Below are positions 29,506-39,104 of a stretch of 64,000 nt of DNA, piece after piece; position 1 is the stretch's first letter; every line of letters begins with the position of its first letter. This stretch comes from Rhodoferax sp. (GTDB lineage Bacteria > Pseudomonadota > Gammaproteobacteria > Burkholderiales > Burkholderiaceae_C): the NCBI GenBank assembly GCA_030685025.1, contig JAUXWC010000277.1:1-64000 (forward strand), written 5' to 3'. Under the pieces are notes generated by a model. The model did not search any database. It saw only the letters and a program-made list of their open reading frames with translations, and was not told the DNA's origin. The position numbers were made by a program, and so were the translations under genes.

Positions 29506-29683
29506 GATTTTTTGTCTCCGTGATGGTGCCGGTGCAGGCCTTGGCGGCACAGTGGACGGTTGCTTCAAGATAGACGTGGCCCGCCTTGGGCTTCGTCTTG
29601 GGGGCTGCCAGAAGGTGCTGGTCGGGCTTGATCAGTTCGGCCTCTTGCAGTCTGAGGTCGTTGTAACGCTGCGATGGGTCCAT
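29495..29683 (-). pseudogene. cbbM: 5' remnant of a form II RuBisCO gene (cbbM), possibly a leader ORF
   Basis: An intact 62-codon frame begins [18 protein letters not shown] and continues [16 protein letters not shown]...TGT, matching the N-terminal 53 or so residues of form II RuBisCO (MDxSxRY, LIxxxxHxL, KPKAGxx[13 protein letters not shown]) as I remember them. After the TGT motif the match ends and the frame runs into the cbbL ribosome binding site and stops 11 bases inside cbbL. A good AAGGAG site precedes its ATG. It may be a fossil of cbbM replaced by cbbLSQO, or may now serve as a coupled leader peptide. Confidence 0.8.
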
Positions 29684-29836
29684 GCGGGGATCTCCTTGGG
29701 TTGAGTCAGCCCCCGTCGCGCCGTCTTCAGTGGATCACGCCACCGGGGGGATGGGTCCAACTATAGAAGCGATTGACCATAAATAATATTCACTTTTTGT
29801 TGACGATAGATAATTAAAAAGTGATACATAGGTGAG
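29684..29836 (-). promoter_or_regulatory. Probable CbbR-controlled promoter region of the cbbL operon
   Basis: A sharply AT-rich block (29760-29836) lies between cbbR and the cbbM remnant. On the minus strand a TATAGT at 29765-29760 could be a -10 element, with no good -35, as expected for an activator-dependent promoter. The AT-rich stretch upstream (TTAATTATCTATCGTCAA on the minus strand) is a candidate CbbR target of the LysR type. Exact sites are inference. Confidence 0.45.
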
Positions 29837-30748
29837 TCAAGCCCAGGCGTCGATGAACCCGCTGCCCTGCTCTATCAGAAAGGTCTTGAAGGCCTTGGCG
29901 GCCGGGGCGAGTTTCTTCTGGCTCAAGTGCGTTACGTACCAGTGGCCCACCAGCGGCATGCCGGTGACATCCAATAGCGCCAAGTGCCCAGCGGCGAGTT
30001 CGTGGCGCACCGTGCGCAGTGACAAAAAGCTCATGCCCATGCCCGCCATCACCGCTTGCTTGATGGTCTCGTTGCTGGGCATTTCCATGGCCACGTTAAT
30101 TGGCGTCTCATGCTGGCCGAACAGCCGCTCCATGGCGGCCCGCGTGCCCGACCCCGGCTCGCGAACGACAAAGGCCTGGTCCTTAAGCATGTCGAAGGCC
30201 AGCCGCTTGCGCCGTGACAAGGGGTGGTCGGGCGCACACACGATGCCCATCGGGTTGGTGGCGAAGGGGATCGCTTCGCAATCCAGATTTTTTGGCGCGC
30301 GCCCCATGATGACCAGATCCGATTCATTGCGCGACAGCATTCCCAATACGTTTTCGCGGTTGTCGACGCGTAGCGTCACGACGATACCCGGGTGCAGCTT
30401 GGCAAACTGAACCAGCAGCATGGGAACAAAGTACTTGGCCGTGCTGACCACGGCCAGCTCAAAGCGGCCCTTGCGCACACCGACGTGTTCGGCCATCAAG
30501 GCTTCCAGGTCCTTGAGCTGGCCGATCGCGGCAATGGCATGGGTCAGGAACTCCTGTCCCGCGCCGGTCAGGCCGATGTTGCGCCCCACGGTTTCCACCA
30601 ATGGCAGGCCAAAGGCGTCTTCGAGTTGTCGCAGTTGCATCGATACCGCCGGCTGGGTCACAAACAACTGCTCCGCCGCTTTGGAAACCGACTTGTGCCG
30701 TGCGACCGCGATGAAGGTCTGAATTTGTTTGAGGGTGTAGTTGCGCAT
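29837..30748 (-). CDS. cbbR: CbbR, LysR-type activator of the Calvin-cycle genes
   Basis: A 303-residue LysR regulator: N-terminal helix-turn-helix (TLKQIQTFIAVARHKSVSKAAEQLFVTQPAVSMQLRQLE) and a C-terminal effector domain of periplasmic-binding-protein fold, with the VREPGSGTR and MGMSFLS segments usual in CbbR. It reads in the same direction as cbbL, 330 bases upstream, and diverges from cbbY. It therefore probably controls both Calvin-cycle transcription units. Ligands such as PEP or NADPH are known for homologues, not shown here. Confidence 0.93.
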   Translation of the reverse strand: MRNYTLKQIQTFIAVARHKSVSKAAEQLFVTQPAVSMQLRQLEDAFGLPLVETVGRNIGLTGAGQEFLTHAIAAIGQLKDLEALMAEHVGVRKGRFELAVVSTAKYFVPMLLVQFAKLHPGIVVTLRVDNRENVLGMLSRNESDLVIMGRAPKNLDCEAIPFATNPMGIVCAPDHPLSRRKRLAFDMLKDQAFVVREPGSGTRAAMERLFGQHETPINVAMEMPSNETIKQAVMAGMGMSFLSLRTVRHELAAGHLALLDVTGMPLVGHWYVTHLSQKKLAPAAKAFKTFLIEQGSGFIDAWA

Positions 30749-30890
30749 GATTCGCCAAGTTTAATAAATAAGTAATTACTGATTGATGTGATATGAAATG
30801 TGATTAGAGTTTATGTTTATTAACCCGTAAAGTAAATCCTAAGTCGCTGAACCCAGCGACCGCCTACCCACCTTGCGAAGGAAGCCAGCC
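30749..30890. promoter_or_regulatory. cbbR - cbbY divergent promoter region
   Basis: An AT-rich region of 140 bases containing the perfect palindrome AGTAATTACT at 30771-30780 flanked by TTAATAAATA and TGATTGATG. It is a plausible CbbR binding site controlling cbbR and the cbbYFPTZA genes. An AAGGAAG ribosome binding site precedes the cbbY ATG. Confidence 0.45.
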
Positions 30891-31637
30891 ATGTTGCGTG
30901 CCCTGATTTTTGATGTGGACGGAACCTTGGCGGACACCGAAAGCGCCCACCGCGCCGCGTTCAATTACGCGTTTTCGGAGTTCGGGCTGGATTGGCACTG
31001 GGACGACGCGCAGTACACCGCCCTGCTTGAGATCTCGGGTGGCAAGGAGCGCATCCTGCACTACTGGCGAGCACGCCAGCCCGAACTGCGTGAACTCGGC
31101 GCCACGGCCCTTCAGGACGCCGTCAACCGTCTGCACGAACTCAAGACCGCCGCCTACGGGGCCGCGGTCAACCAGGGCGAGGTGGCCTTGCGTCCGGGTG
31201 TCTTGGCGCTGATGGAAGCGGCCATGGCGCAAGGCCTGCAACTGGCGATTGCCACCACCACCTCGCCAGTCAACATCGCCGCCTTGTTGCGTCGCGCCAT
31301 GGGGCCGGATTGGCGGCTCAACTTCACGGCGATTGGCGACGCCTCGACAGCGCCGATCAAGAAGCCGCATCCGCAGGTCTACCTGCAGATGCTGGCCGCG
31401 CTCGGGCTTGATGCGTCGCACTGCCTGGCCTTCGAGGATTCGGCCAACGGCCTGCGTGCGGCCACGGCGGCTGGCCTGAGCACGCTAGTCACGCCTACGC
31501 GCTACACCGCGCACCATGACTTCTCTGGCGCCGTGCAGGTGCTGCCCAGCCTGACTGGGGTGGATCTGGCGCAGTTGCGCCACTGGCACGCCCAGGCGCA
31601 GCAGCCAGGCGTCACCCGGCAGCCGGCGCTGGCCTGA
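30891..31637 (+). CDS. cbbY: CbbY, HAD-family sugar phosphatase
   Basis: A 248-residue HAD phosphatase with the nucleophile motif [11 protein letters not shown], the Thr/Ser motif in ATTTS, Lys in KKPHPQVY and the acidic motif AFEDSANGL. CbbY homologues dephosphorylate xylulose-1,5-bisphosphate, an inhibitor of RuBisCO made as a side product. ATG at 30891 follows an AGGAAG site; the frame extends to a TTG at 30873 but lacks homology. It leads the plus-strand Calvin-cycle genes, with fbp 22 bases downstream. Confidence 0.9.
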   Translation: MLRALIFDVDGTLADTESAHRAAFNYAFSEFGLDWHWDDAQYTALLEISGGKERILHYWRARQPELRELGATALQDAVNRLHELKTAAYGAAVNQGEVALRPGVLALMEAAMAQGLQLAIATTTSPVNIAALLRRAMGPDWRLNFTAIGDASTAPIKKPHPQVYLQMLAALGLDASHCLAFEDSANGLRAATAAGLSTLVTPTRYTAHHDFSGAVQVLPSLTGVDLAQLRHWHAQAQQPGVTRQPALA

Positions 31638-31659
31638 ATTCAATTCTGAAAGCATTGCC

Positions 31660-32763
31660 ATGCCCCTGACCAACCGAACCCATCTCTCTACCCTGACGCA
31701 ATTCCTGATCGAGGAGCGGCGTCGCTTTCCCAGCGCCAGCGGGGACTTCAATGCGCTGATTTTGGACGTCGCGCTGGCCTGCAAAGCCATTGCCCGCGCG
31801 GTGGCACTGGGTGAGTTGGGCGGCACCCTGGGCGACCATGCCGCGGACGAGGGTGGCAACATCAACGTGCAGGGCGAGACGCAGAAGAAGCTTGACGTGC
31901 TGAGCAACGAGGTGTTCATCCGGCGCACCGAGTGGGCCGGCAATCTGGCCGGCATGGCGTCTGAAGAGATGGACCTGCCCTATCAAATCCCGCCGCAGTA
32001 CCCACGCGGCAAGTACCTGCTGGTGTTCGACCCGTTGGATGGCTCCAGCAACATCGACGTCAACGTATCGGTGGGCAGCATCTTCTCGGTGTTGCGGGTC
32101 AGCAAGGAGATCGAGGAGAGTGGACGCGATGTGTGCGAGGCCGACTTCCTGCAGAGCGGTGCGCAACAGGTGGCGGCCGGCTACGCCTTGTATGGGCCAA
32201 CCACCATGCTGGTTCTGACCGTGGGCGACGGCGTCAACGGGTTCACGCTGGACCCCAATCTGGGTGAGTTCATGCTGACGCACCCCAGGCTGCGCATTCC
32301 CGAGGACTCGCATGAGTTCGCCATCAACGCCTCCAACAGCCGCTTTTGGGAGGCGCCGGTCAAGCGTTACGTCGATGAGTGCCTGGCCGGCCGAACCGGT
32401 CCCCGGGACAAGGACTTCAACATGCGCTGGATCGCCTCCATGGTGGCCGAGGCGCACCGCATCCTGATGCGCGGCGGCGTTTTCCTGTACCCGCGTGACA
32501 CCAAGGACCCGGCCAAGCCCGGCCGGCTGCGCCTGCTCTACGAGGCCAACCCGGTGGGCATGCTGATGGAGCAGGCTGGTGGGCGCGCCAGCACCGGTGA
32601 GCGGCCGATGCTGGGCGTGCAGCCGACTTCACTGCACCAACGCATCGGGCTGGTGTTTGGCTCCAGGAACGAGGTCGAACGCATCGAGCGCTACCACGCC
32701 GAGCCGCAACGCAGCGAGCTGTGCAACCCGCTGTTCGCCGAGCGCAGCTTGTTCAGAGTATGA
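31660..32763 (+). CDS. cbbF: Fructose-1,6-bisphosphatase, class I
   Basis: A 367-residue sugar phosphatase with the signature [20 protein letters not shown] and acidic metal ligands typical of class I. It removes the 1-phosphate from fructose-1,6-bisphosphate, and probably also from sedoheptulose-1,7-bisphosphate, in the regenerative part of the Calvin cycle. It lies between cbbY and the phosphoribulokinase gene. Whether the cell has another copy for gluconeogenesis cannot be told from the window. Confidence 0.95.
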   Translation: MPLTNRTHLSTLTQFLIEERRRFPSASGDFNALILDVALACKAIARAVALGELGGTLGDHAADEGGNINVQGETQKKLDVLSNEVFIRRTEWAGNLAGMASEEMDLPYQIPPQYPRGKYLLVFDPLDGSSNIDVNVSVGSIFSVLRVSKEIEESGRDVCEADFLQSGAQQVAAGYALYGPTTMLVLTVGDGVNGFTLDPNLGEFMLTHPRLRIPEDSHEFAINASNSRFWEAPVKRYVDECLAGRTGPRDKDFNMRWIASMVAEAHRILMRGGVFLYPRDTKDPAKPGRLRLLYEANPVGMLMEQAGGRASTGERPMLGVQPTSLHQRIGLVFGSRNEVERIERYHAEPQRSELCNPLFAERSLFRV

Positions 32764-32880
32764 AGCGCCCCCCGAGTGCCCTTCGGTCACTCGCCCCTCA
32801 AAGGGGGCGACACCAGCGGCCCGGCAAAGCCGGTTGCGCAGTGTCCCACGTGAAGTCAACGCCGCACACGCGTACGAGTG
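32764..32880. repeat. REP-like element between cbbF and cbbP
   Basis: GAGTGCCCTTCGGTCACTC forms a small hairpin, followed by GGGGGCGAC and a GGCCCGGCAAAGCCGG block. I recall this wording as a common intergenic repeat in Comamonadaceae. No gene is present in it. Confidence 0.5.
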
Positions 32881-32913
32881 GCTATTCGGATTTCTAATTT
32901 TCAGGAGACCAGC

Positions 32914-33789
32914 ATGTCCGAACGGCATCCCATCATCGCCATTACCGGCTCCAGCGGTGCCGGCACGACCTCGGTCACCCGCACCTTCGAGGCCATCTTT
33001 CGGCGCGAAAAGATCAACGCCGCCGTCATCGAGGGTGACAGCTTTCACCGCTACGACCGCGCGGAGATGAAGGCCAGGGCCGCCGAAGCCGAGGCCGCGG
33101 GCAACAGGAACTTCAGCCACTTCGGGCCCGAGAACAACCTGTTCCCCGAACTGGCCGAGCTGTTTCGGGCCTATGCCGAAACGGGCACCGGCAAACACCG
33201 CAAATACCTGCACGACGCCGAGGAAGCAGCACCGTACCAGCAATCACCCGGCACCTTCACGCCCTGGGGAGACGTGCCCGCCCATACCGACCTGCTGTTC
33301 TACGAAGGCCTGCACGGCGCCGTGGTGACGCCGGAGGTGGACATTGCCAAACATCCGGACCTGCTGATTGGCGTGGTGCCCGTGATCAACCTGGAGTGGA
33401 TCCAGAAACTGTGGCGCGACAAGTCCAAGCGCGGCTACAGCACCGAGGCCGTGACCGACACCATCCTGCGGCGAATGCCCGACTACGTGAACTTCATCTG
33501 CCCGCAGTTCACTCACACGCATGTGAACTTTCAGCGGGTGCCGATGGTGGACACCAGCAACCCCTTCATCGCCCGTGAGATCCCGGCGCCCGACGAGAGC
33601 ATGGTGGTGATCCGGTTTGCCAATCCCAAGGGCATCGACTTCCCCTACCTGCTGGGCATGATCAAGGACTCGTTCATGTCACGCGCCAACACCGTGGTGG
33701 TGCCCGGCGGCAAGATGGAGCTGGCCATGCAACTGATCTTTACCCCCTTTGTGTGGCGAATGATGGAGCGCAAGAAGCGGGCTTCCTGA
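32914..33789 (+). CDS. cbbP: Phosphoribulokinase
   Basis: A 291-residue kinase that regenerates the RuBisCO substrate by phosphorylating ribulose-5-phosphate. The P-loop is ITGSSGAGTTSVT near residue 12, the wording typical of bacterial class I phosphoribulokinases; EGDSFHRYDR and FYEGLHG follow. ATG at 32914 is chosen because CAGGAG lies just upstream; the frame continues to 32878 without homology. A copy of the dispersed palindrome follows the stop. The gene is diagnostic of the Calvin cycle. Confidence 0.97.
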   Translation: MSERHPIIAITGSSGAGTTSVTRTFEAIFRREKINAAVIEGDSFHRYDRAEMKARAAEAEAAGNRNFSHFGPENNLFPELAELFRAYAETGTGKHRKYLHDAEEAAPYQQSPGTFTPWGDVPAHTDLLFYEGLHGAVVTPEVDIAKHPDLLIGVVPVINLEWIQKLWRDKSKRGYSTEAVTDTILRRMPDYVNFICPQFTHTHVNFQRVPMVDTSNPFIAREIPAPDESMVVIRFANPKGIDFPYLLGMIKDSFMSRANTVVVPGGKMELAMQLIFTPFVWRMMERKKRAS

Positions 33790-33791
33790 AG

Positions 33792-33839
33792 CCTTGCGGG
33801 ACAGACCGAAGCGTAGCGTAGCTCTGTCCTCAACTGATC
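33792..33839 (+). repeat. Dispersed palindromic repeat, copy behind cbbP
   Basis: CCTTGCGGGACAGACC ... GCTCTGTCCTCAACTGATCA directly follows the cbbP stop, in the same orientation as the copy behind pyrB. Confidence 0.8.
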
Positions 33840-33845
33840 AATACT

Positions 33846-35945
33846 ATGACTAAACCTACTCCAGACATGGCCAACCAAATGGCCAATGCCATTCGTATGC
33901 TCGCCGTTGACGCGGTCGAAAAAGCGAAGTCCGGCCATCCCGGCGCCCCGATGGGCATGGCCGACATTGCCGAGGTGCTGTGGAACCGCCACCTTCAGCA
34001 CAACCCGGCCAACCCGCTGTGGCCCAACCGCGACCGCTTTGTGCTGAGCAATGGCCACGGCTCCATGCTGATTTACGCGCTGCTGCACCTCACCGGCTAC
34101 GACCTGTCCATGGACGAGCTGAAGCACTTCCGCCAGTTGCACAGCAAGACCGCCGGCCACCCCGAGGTGGGCGTCACGCCGGGCGTGGAAACCACCACCG
34201 GCCCGCTGGGCCAGGGCCTGAGCAATGCAGTGGGCATGGCGCTGGCCGAGAAGCTGCTGGCGGCCGAATTCAATCGCCCCGAGCAGACAATAGTCGACCA
34301 CTTCACCTATGTGTTCATGGGCGACGGCTGCCTGATGGAAGGCATCAGCCACGAAGTCTGCTCGCTGGCCGGCACGCTGCGCCTGTCGCGGCTGGTGGCG
34401 TTCTATGACGACAACGGCATCTCGATTGACGGCCATGTGCAGGGCTGGTTCACTGACGACACGCCCAAGCGTTTTGAGGCCTATGGCTGGAACGTCATCC
34501 CCGATGTCAATGGCCACGACCCCGAGGCGCTGGACGCCGCGGTGCGCTCCGCCAAGGCCCAGGGCCTGCTGAGCGATGGCAAGCCCACGCTGATCTGCTG
34601 CAAGACCGTCATCGGCATGGGCTCGCCCAACAAGGCTGGCACGCACGATGTGCATGGCGCCGCCCTGGGCGCCGCCGAGGTCGCGGCCACCCGCGCGGCG
34701 CTGGGCTGGGAGCATGGGCCGTTCGAGATTCCGGCGGACATTGCAGCAGCCTGGAACGCGGTGGCGCGGGGGCAGGCCGCCGAGAGTGCCTGGCGCGCCG
34801 GCTTTGAGGCCTACCGCCGCCAACACCCCGAGCAGGCGGCCGAGTTTGAGCGCCGCATGGCGGGTGATCTGCTGCCGGCGTTTGCGCACCAGTTGCCTGG
34901 CGTGCTGGCCACTATCGCTGGCAACGCCCAGCCGCACGCCACCCGCAAGGCCAGCCAGAACGCGCTGGACGCATTGGCACCACTGGTGCCGGAGTTCTTT
35001 GGCGGCAGCGCCGACCTGACCGGCTCCAACCTGACCAACTTCAAGGGCTGCGTCAAGGCCGGTCGTGGCAGCGATGGGCAGTTTGTCCCGGGCAACCACA
35101 TGAGCTACGGCGTGCGCGAATTCGGCATGGCCGCCATCATGAACGGCATCGCCCTGCACGGTGGCTACATCCCGTATGGCGGCACCTTCCTGACCTTCAG
35201 CGACTACAGCCGCAACGCCATCCGCATGGCCGCGTTGATGAAGCTGCGCGTCATCCATGTGTTCACCCACGACAGCATCGGCCTGGGTGAAGACGGCCCC
35301 ACCCACCAGAGCGTGGAGCACATCCCCAGCTTGCGCATCATCCCGAATCTGGACGTGTGGCGCCCGGCCGATGGCCTGGAGACGGCGGTCGCCTGGGCCC
35401 ACGCCATTGAGCGCGAGGACGGCCCCAGCGCACTGTGCCTGTCGCGCCAGAACCTGCCTCGCCTGACGGGTGACGCCAGCACGGCCTTGGGCGTGGAGCA
35501 GAGCATCCGCCGGGGTGGCTATGCGTTGTCCGACATGGAGGGCGCCCAGGCCGTCATCGTGTCCACCGGCTCCGAGCTGGAGCTGGCCATGCAAGCGCAG
35601 GCGGCACTGGCGTCCGAGGGCATTGCGACCCGGGTCGTGTCCATGCCTTGCACCAACGTATTCGACCGCCAAAGCGACGCCTACCAGGAGATGGTGTTGC
35701 CGCTGGGGCTGCCCACCGTCGCCATTGAGGCGGCGCACCCGGACTTTTGGCGCAAATACGTGGGCCGCACCGGTGTGGTGGTGGGCATTGCCAGCTTTGG
35801 CGAGTCGGCTCCGGCCAAGGATTTGTATGCGCACTTCGGCATCACGTTCCAGCGAGTCGTGGATGCCGTGCACGCGCTGGCCCACCGCGCCGCCCACCGC
35901 AATGCCGTGGCCCTGCCGGACCAGATTGTGGTTGCTGCCAATTGA
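33846..35945 (+). CDS. cbbT: Transketolase
   Basis: A 699-residue thiamin-diphosphate enzyme that moves two-carbon units between sugar phosphates in the Calvin and pentose-phosphate cycles. Seen: [10 protein letters not shown] near residue 22, the TPP motif [18 protein letters not shown], and the pyrimidine-domain segment [15 protein letters not shown]. The length is standard. It sits within the cbb run between the phosphoribulokinase and phosphoglycolate phosphatase genes. An open frame of more than 770 codons on the other strand is only its high-GC shadow. Confidence 0.96.
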   Translation: MTKPTPDMANQMANAIRMLAVDAVEKAKSGHPGAPMGMADIAEVLWNRHLQHNPANPLWPNRDRFVLSNGHGSMLIYALLHLTGYDLSMDELKHFRQLHSKTAGHPEVGVTPGVETTTGPLGQGLSNAVGMALAEKLLAAEFNRPEQTIVDHFTYVFMGDGCLMEGISHEVCSLAGTLRLSRLVAFYDDNGISIDGHVQGWFTDDTPKRFEAYGWNVIPDVNGHDPEALDAAVRSAKAQGLLSDGKPTLICCKTVIGMGSPNKAGTHDVHGAALGAAEVAATRAALGWEHGPFEIPADIAAAWNAVARGQAAESAWRAGFEAYRRQHPEQAAEFERRMAGDLLPAFAHQLPGVLATIAGNAQPHATRKASQNALDALAPLVPEFFGGSADLTGSNLTNFKGCVKAGRGSDGQFVPGNHMSYGVREFGMAAIMNGIALHGGYIPYGGTFLTFSDYSRNAIRMAALMKLRVIHVFTHDSIGLGEDGPTHQSVEHIPSLRIIPNLDVWRPADGLETAVAWAHAIEREDGPSALCLSRQNLPRLTGDASTALGVEQSIRRGGYALSDMEGAQAVIVSTGSELELAMQAQAALASEGIATRVVSMPCTNVFDRQSDAYQEMVLPLGLPTVAIEAAHPDFWRKYVGRTGVVVGIASFGESAPAKDLYAHFGITFQRVVDAVHALAHRAAHRNAVALPDQIVVAAN

Positions 35946-35965
35946 GCCGGCAGGGGTCAACCACC

Positions 35966-36634
35966 ATGAACTCCTTTGATCTGGTCATGTTTGACCTCGA
36001 TGGCACGCTGGTGGAAACGGCACCCGAGATCTTTGACGCCGTCAACGACACCTTGCGCTTCTTTGCCCTGCCCGAGGTGACGCAGCAACAGGTCAACGAC
36101 TGGATTGGCCACGGGACGCGGGAACTGCTGATTCAGGCGCTGGTCTTCAGCGGCAAGATGAACGAAGTCACCCTGCGCGCCAGCGATAGCCTCATGCCCA
36201 TCGTGTCCCGCTTCGACAAGCACTACCAGCAGCGCTGCGGCACCCGCAGCCAGCTCTACCCCCATGTGCGCGAAACACTGACGGCCCTGCGCGGGCAGGG
36301 TGTGAAGCTGGCCGTGGTGACCAACAAGGAGGGCCGCTACACCACCACTGTGCTGAACGCCCACCGCCTGATGCCGCTGCTGGACGCCGTCGTGAGCGGA
36401 GATAGCTTCCCCGCCAAAAAGCCGGACCCAACCGGCATCCACAGTTGCTTGAGCCAGTTTGGCGTAGCTCCTGAACGAGCGCTTTTCGTGGGGGATTCCA
36501 GCATCGACGTGGCCACCGCGCGCAACGCCGGGGTCAGCGTCTGGGCACTACCATACGGCTACAACATGGGCCAGCCGATTGAGGCCTGCGCCCCGGACCG
36601 GCTCATTGCTGACTGCTCGATGCTATTGGATTGA
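35966..36634 (+). CDS. cbbZ: Phosphoglycolate phosphatase
   Basis: A 222-residue HAD phosphatase, MNSFDLVMFDLDGTLVETAPEI, with the TNK motif (VVTNKEGRYT), Lys in KKPDPTG and FVGDSSIDVATARNAG. It removes 2-phosphoglycolate, the product of RuBisCO's oxygenase reaction. ATG at 35966, 20 bases after the cbbT stop, is the homology-supported start. Its position in the cbb run distinguishes it from generic Gph proteins. Confidence 0.92.
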   Translation: MNSFDLVMFDLDGTLVETAPEIFDAVNDTLRFFALPEVTQQQVNDWIGHGTRELLIQALVFSGKMNEVTLRASDSLMPIVSRFDKHYQQRCGTRSQLYPHVRETLTALRGQGVKLAVVTNKEGRYTTTVLNAHRLMPLLDAVVSGDSFPAKKPDPTGIHSCLSQFGVAPERALFVGDSSIDVATARNAGVSVWALPYGYNMGQPIEACAPDRLIADCSMLLD

Positions 36635-36700
36635 TAGCTGCCAAGACGGTATCCACGGTGACTAGAGGCCTGTTTTGTTGGCAACCGGCAGGGCCGGGGG

Positions 36701-36808
36701 CCTGTCCCGCAAGGACACCCCCGATCAGTTGAGGACAGAGCTAAAGGTCTGTCCCGCAAGGACACCCCTAATCAGTTGAGGACAGAGCTAAAGGTCTGTC
36801 CCGCAAAG
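36701..36808 (-). repeat. Dispersed palindromic repeat, two copies plus a half copy
   Basis: Two nearly identical units, 36723-36761 and 36770-36808 (47-base period), run GATCAGTTGAGGACAGAGC ... GGTCTGTCCCGCAAG, preceded by a half copy at 36701-36714. Orientation is opposite to the copies behind pyrB and cbbP. They lie between cbbZ and cbbA. Confidence 0.85.
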
Positions 36809-36826
36809 TTTCAGTAAGGAGTTTTC

Positions 36827-37867
36827 ATGGCTTTCGTTTCCCTTCGCCAAGTGCTCGACCATGCGGCCGAGCATGGCTACGGTGTGCCCGCTTTCAACGT
36901 CAACAACCTGGAGCAAATCATTGCCATCATGGAAGCGGCGCAGGAGACCGATAGCCCGGTCATTCTGCAAGCCTCGGCCGGTGCGCGCAAGTACGCTGGT
37001 GAAGCCTACCTGCGCCACATGATGCTGGCGGCGGTCGAGTCGCACCCCGACATTCCGGTGGTCGTCCACCAGGACCATGGCACTTCGGCGGCGGTGTGCC
37101 AGCAGTCGATCCGCTCGGGCTTTACCAGCGTGATGATGGATGGCTCGCTAATGAGCGATGGCAAGACCCCGTCTACTTACGAATACAACGTGGATATCAC
37201 GCGCCTGGTGTGCCAGATGTCGCACCCCATCGGCGTGTCGGTCGAAGGCGAACTGGGCTGCCTGGGCAGCCTGGAAACCGGGGACGCGGGTGAGGAAGAC
37301 GGCATTGGAGCCGAAGGCAAATTGAGCCACGAGCAAATGCTGACCGACCCGGTGCAGGCCAAGGACTTTGTCGAGAAGACCGGTGTCGATGCACTGGCCA
37401 TTGCCATCGGAACCAGCCATGGCGCCTACAAGTTCACCCGCAAGCCCACGGGCGACATTCTGGCCATCGACCGCATTGCCGCCATCCACGCGCAAATCCC
37501 CAGCACCCACCTGGTGATGCACGGATCGAGCAGCGTGCCGCAGGAGTGGCTGGCGATCATTCGCCAGTTTGGTGGTGACATCAAGGAAACCTATGGCGTG
37601 CCGGTGGAAGAAATCCAGCGCGGCATCCGGCACGGCGTGCGCAAGATCAACATCGACACCGACATTCGCCTGGCCATGACCGGCGCCATGCGTCAGGTGT
37701 TTGCCCAGCAACCCGGCGAGTTCGATCCTCGCAAGGCACTGGCGGCAGCCAAGAATGCGGCGCGCGGCATTGTCAAGCTACGCTTTGAGGCCTTTGGCTG
37801 CGCGGGGCAGGGTAGCCAGATCAAGCCGGTGTCGCTGGAGGGCATGGCCAGGCGGTATGGGACCTGA
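36827..37867 (+). CDS. cbbA: Fructose-bisphosphate aldolase, class II
   Basis: A zinc-dependent aldolase of 346 residues: [11 protein letters not shown] near the N-terminus, the metal-site segment [19 protein letters not shown], and [10 protein letters not shown] with the family histidine. It condenses triose phosphates to fructose-1,6-bisphosphate in the Calvin cycle and glycolysis. It closes the plus-strand cbb run and converges on the rhodanese gene with only 22 bases between stops and no evident terminator. Confidence 0.96.
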   Translation: MAFVSLRQVLDHAAEHGYGVPAFNVNNLEQIIAIMEAAQETDSPVILQASAGARKYAGEAYLRHMMLAAVESHPDIPVVVHQDHGTSAAVCQQSIRSGFTSVMMDGSLMSDGKTPSTYEYNVDITRLVCQMSHPIGVSVEGELGCLGSLETGDAGEEDGIGAEGKLSHEQMLTDPVQAKDFVEKTGVDALAIAIGTSHGAYKFTRKPTGDILAIDRIAAIHAQIPSTHLVMHGSSSVPQEWLAIIRQFGGDIKETYGVPVEEIQRGIRHGVRKINIDTDIRLAMTGAMRQVFAQQPGEFDPRKALAAAKNAARGIVKLRFEAFGCAGQGSQIKPVSLEGMARRYGT

Positions 37868-37889
37868 CGCTCTGCCTCGCCCCCGGCGC

Positions 37890-39071
37890 TCACTTGCCCT
37901 TGATGGTGTAGGTGCTGTCCTGGGTCCATTTGATGTCGGCGTCCAGGAAGACGGTCTTGATTTCGGGCTTGTAGAGTTTCACCATGTCATGCGCTTCGCC
38001 GCTGCGCGCACCGGCGCCGCAAAAGAACATGATGGGCTTGTCCTTGGGCAGCTTGTCCAGGTTTTTTTCCAGGGTGCTCACGGGCATGTTGATTGCCCCC
38101 TTGAAGCTGCCGGTGTCGAATTCCTTGGGGTCGCGCACGTCGATCAGGTGCACGCTTTGCGGCGCCTCCTTGTAAATGCGCTCGAACGAACTCACGGTGA
38201 TCGTGCCGGATTCCTTGCCCGCCTCGATGGCAGGCGCTTTGGCACTTGCCGGCGCTGCGCCCGCAGCGGTGGGGCCTGCGCCATAGGCTTTCTCCCACGC
38301 CGGATAGCCCTCGGGAACGACCCTGACGTTGGTGTAACCCAGCTTGATGGCCCTGAGCGCCGAATCGTTGCTCAGCACGCACGTCACGCCTTCACAGTAA
38401 AAGTACAGCGCGGCGCCCTTGTCAGTTGGAAGCATCTGCGCGGCCAGTTTGTCGAACTGGGAGTCCGGCAGACTGATGGCACCCGGAATATGGCCCAGGT
38501 CGTATTTGCGCGCCTTGGGCCGTGAGTCGATCAGCGTCAGGGCGACTTTTTCGTCCATCAGTTTCTTGATGTGGGCCACGCTGACTGCATGCAAATTACC
38601 TTGCTTGATCCACTCGGGGAATCCTTCGGCGAAAACGCGAACGTTGGTGTAGCCCAGTTTTTCTGCCTTGAAGGCGGAGTTGTGGCTGAGCAGGCAGTCG
38701 TAGCCTTCGCAATAAAACACCAGCAGCATGGACTTGTCCTGCGGCAGCAGGGCTGGAGCGAGCTTGTCAAACTGGGTGTCGGGGATGTTGATGGCGGTGG
38801 GGATGTGGCCCAGGTCGTACTTGCGCGCCGCAGGGCGCGAATCAATCAGCAGCACGCCTTCGGTCTTGGGTATGGCGGCCTGTTTCTTTACGAACTCCAG
38901 GTTCACCAGCTTGCTGTACCAACCCGGCCCCGGTTGCGCGGGCGAATAGGCCGGGGCAGCGGGCGCTGCGGCCGCGGGAGCGGCGTCTGGCGTGGCGGCC
39001 AGCACCGGCGTTGGAGCGAACACCAGCGCCGACAACAGGGCGGCCAGGTGGGGGATGCGTTTAACCTTCAT
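37890..39071 (-). CDS. Exported protein with three rhodanese domains
   Basis: A 393-residue protein with a Sec signal peptide ending near VLA-A and a short Ala/Pro linker. Three rhodanese domains follow. The first two are close copies with loops YCEGYDCLLS and YCEGVTCVLS; the third differs (FFCGAGARSGEA). The first Cys of each loop is the likely persulfide carrier. It probably handles sulfane sulfur in the periplasm. The start at 39071 has an AGGAG site 6 bases upstream. It is the last gene of the octaheme cytochrome operon, behind a thiosulfate-type permease. Confidence 0.88.
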   Translation of the reverse strand: MKVKRIPHLAALLSALVFAPTPVLAATPDAAPAAAAPAAPAYSPAQPGPGWYSKLVNLEFVKKQAAIPKTEGVLLIDSRPAARKYDLGHIPTAINIPDTQFDKLAPALLPQDKSMLLVFYCEGYDCLLSHNSAFKAEKLGYTNVRVFAEGFPEWIKQGNLHAVSVAHIKKLMDEKVALTLIDSRPKARKYDLGHIPGAISLPDSQFDKLAAQMLPTDKGAALYFYCEGVTCVLSNDSALRAIKLGYTNVRVVPEGYPAWEKAYGAGPTAAGAAPASAKAPAIEAGKESGTITVSSFERIYKEAPQSVHLIDVRDPKEFDTGSFKGAINMPVSTLEKNLDKLPKDKPIMFFCGAGARSGEAHDMVKLYKPEIKTVFLDADIKWTQDSTYTIKGK

Positions 39072-39104
39072 GATGATCTCCTTTTGAAAATCCCTCTTTT
39101 TCAT

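Noticed and set aside
26992..29523. Open frame of 843 codons on the plus strand
   Set aside because: It covers cbbQ, cbbS and cbbL in antisense and resembles nothing known.
29506..29568. Longer N-terminus for CbbL
   Set aside because: The added residues are an out-of-frame reading of the cbbM remnant; the RBS and family alignment point to 29505.
33645..35960. Open frame of 771 codons on the minus strand
   Set aside because: It lies opposite cbbT, whose identity is certain. It has low-information composition typical of the antisense frame of a high-GC gene.
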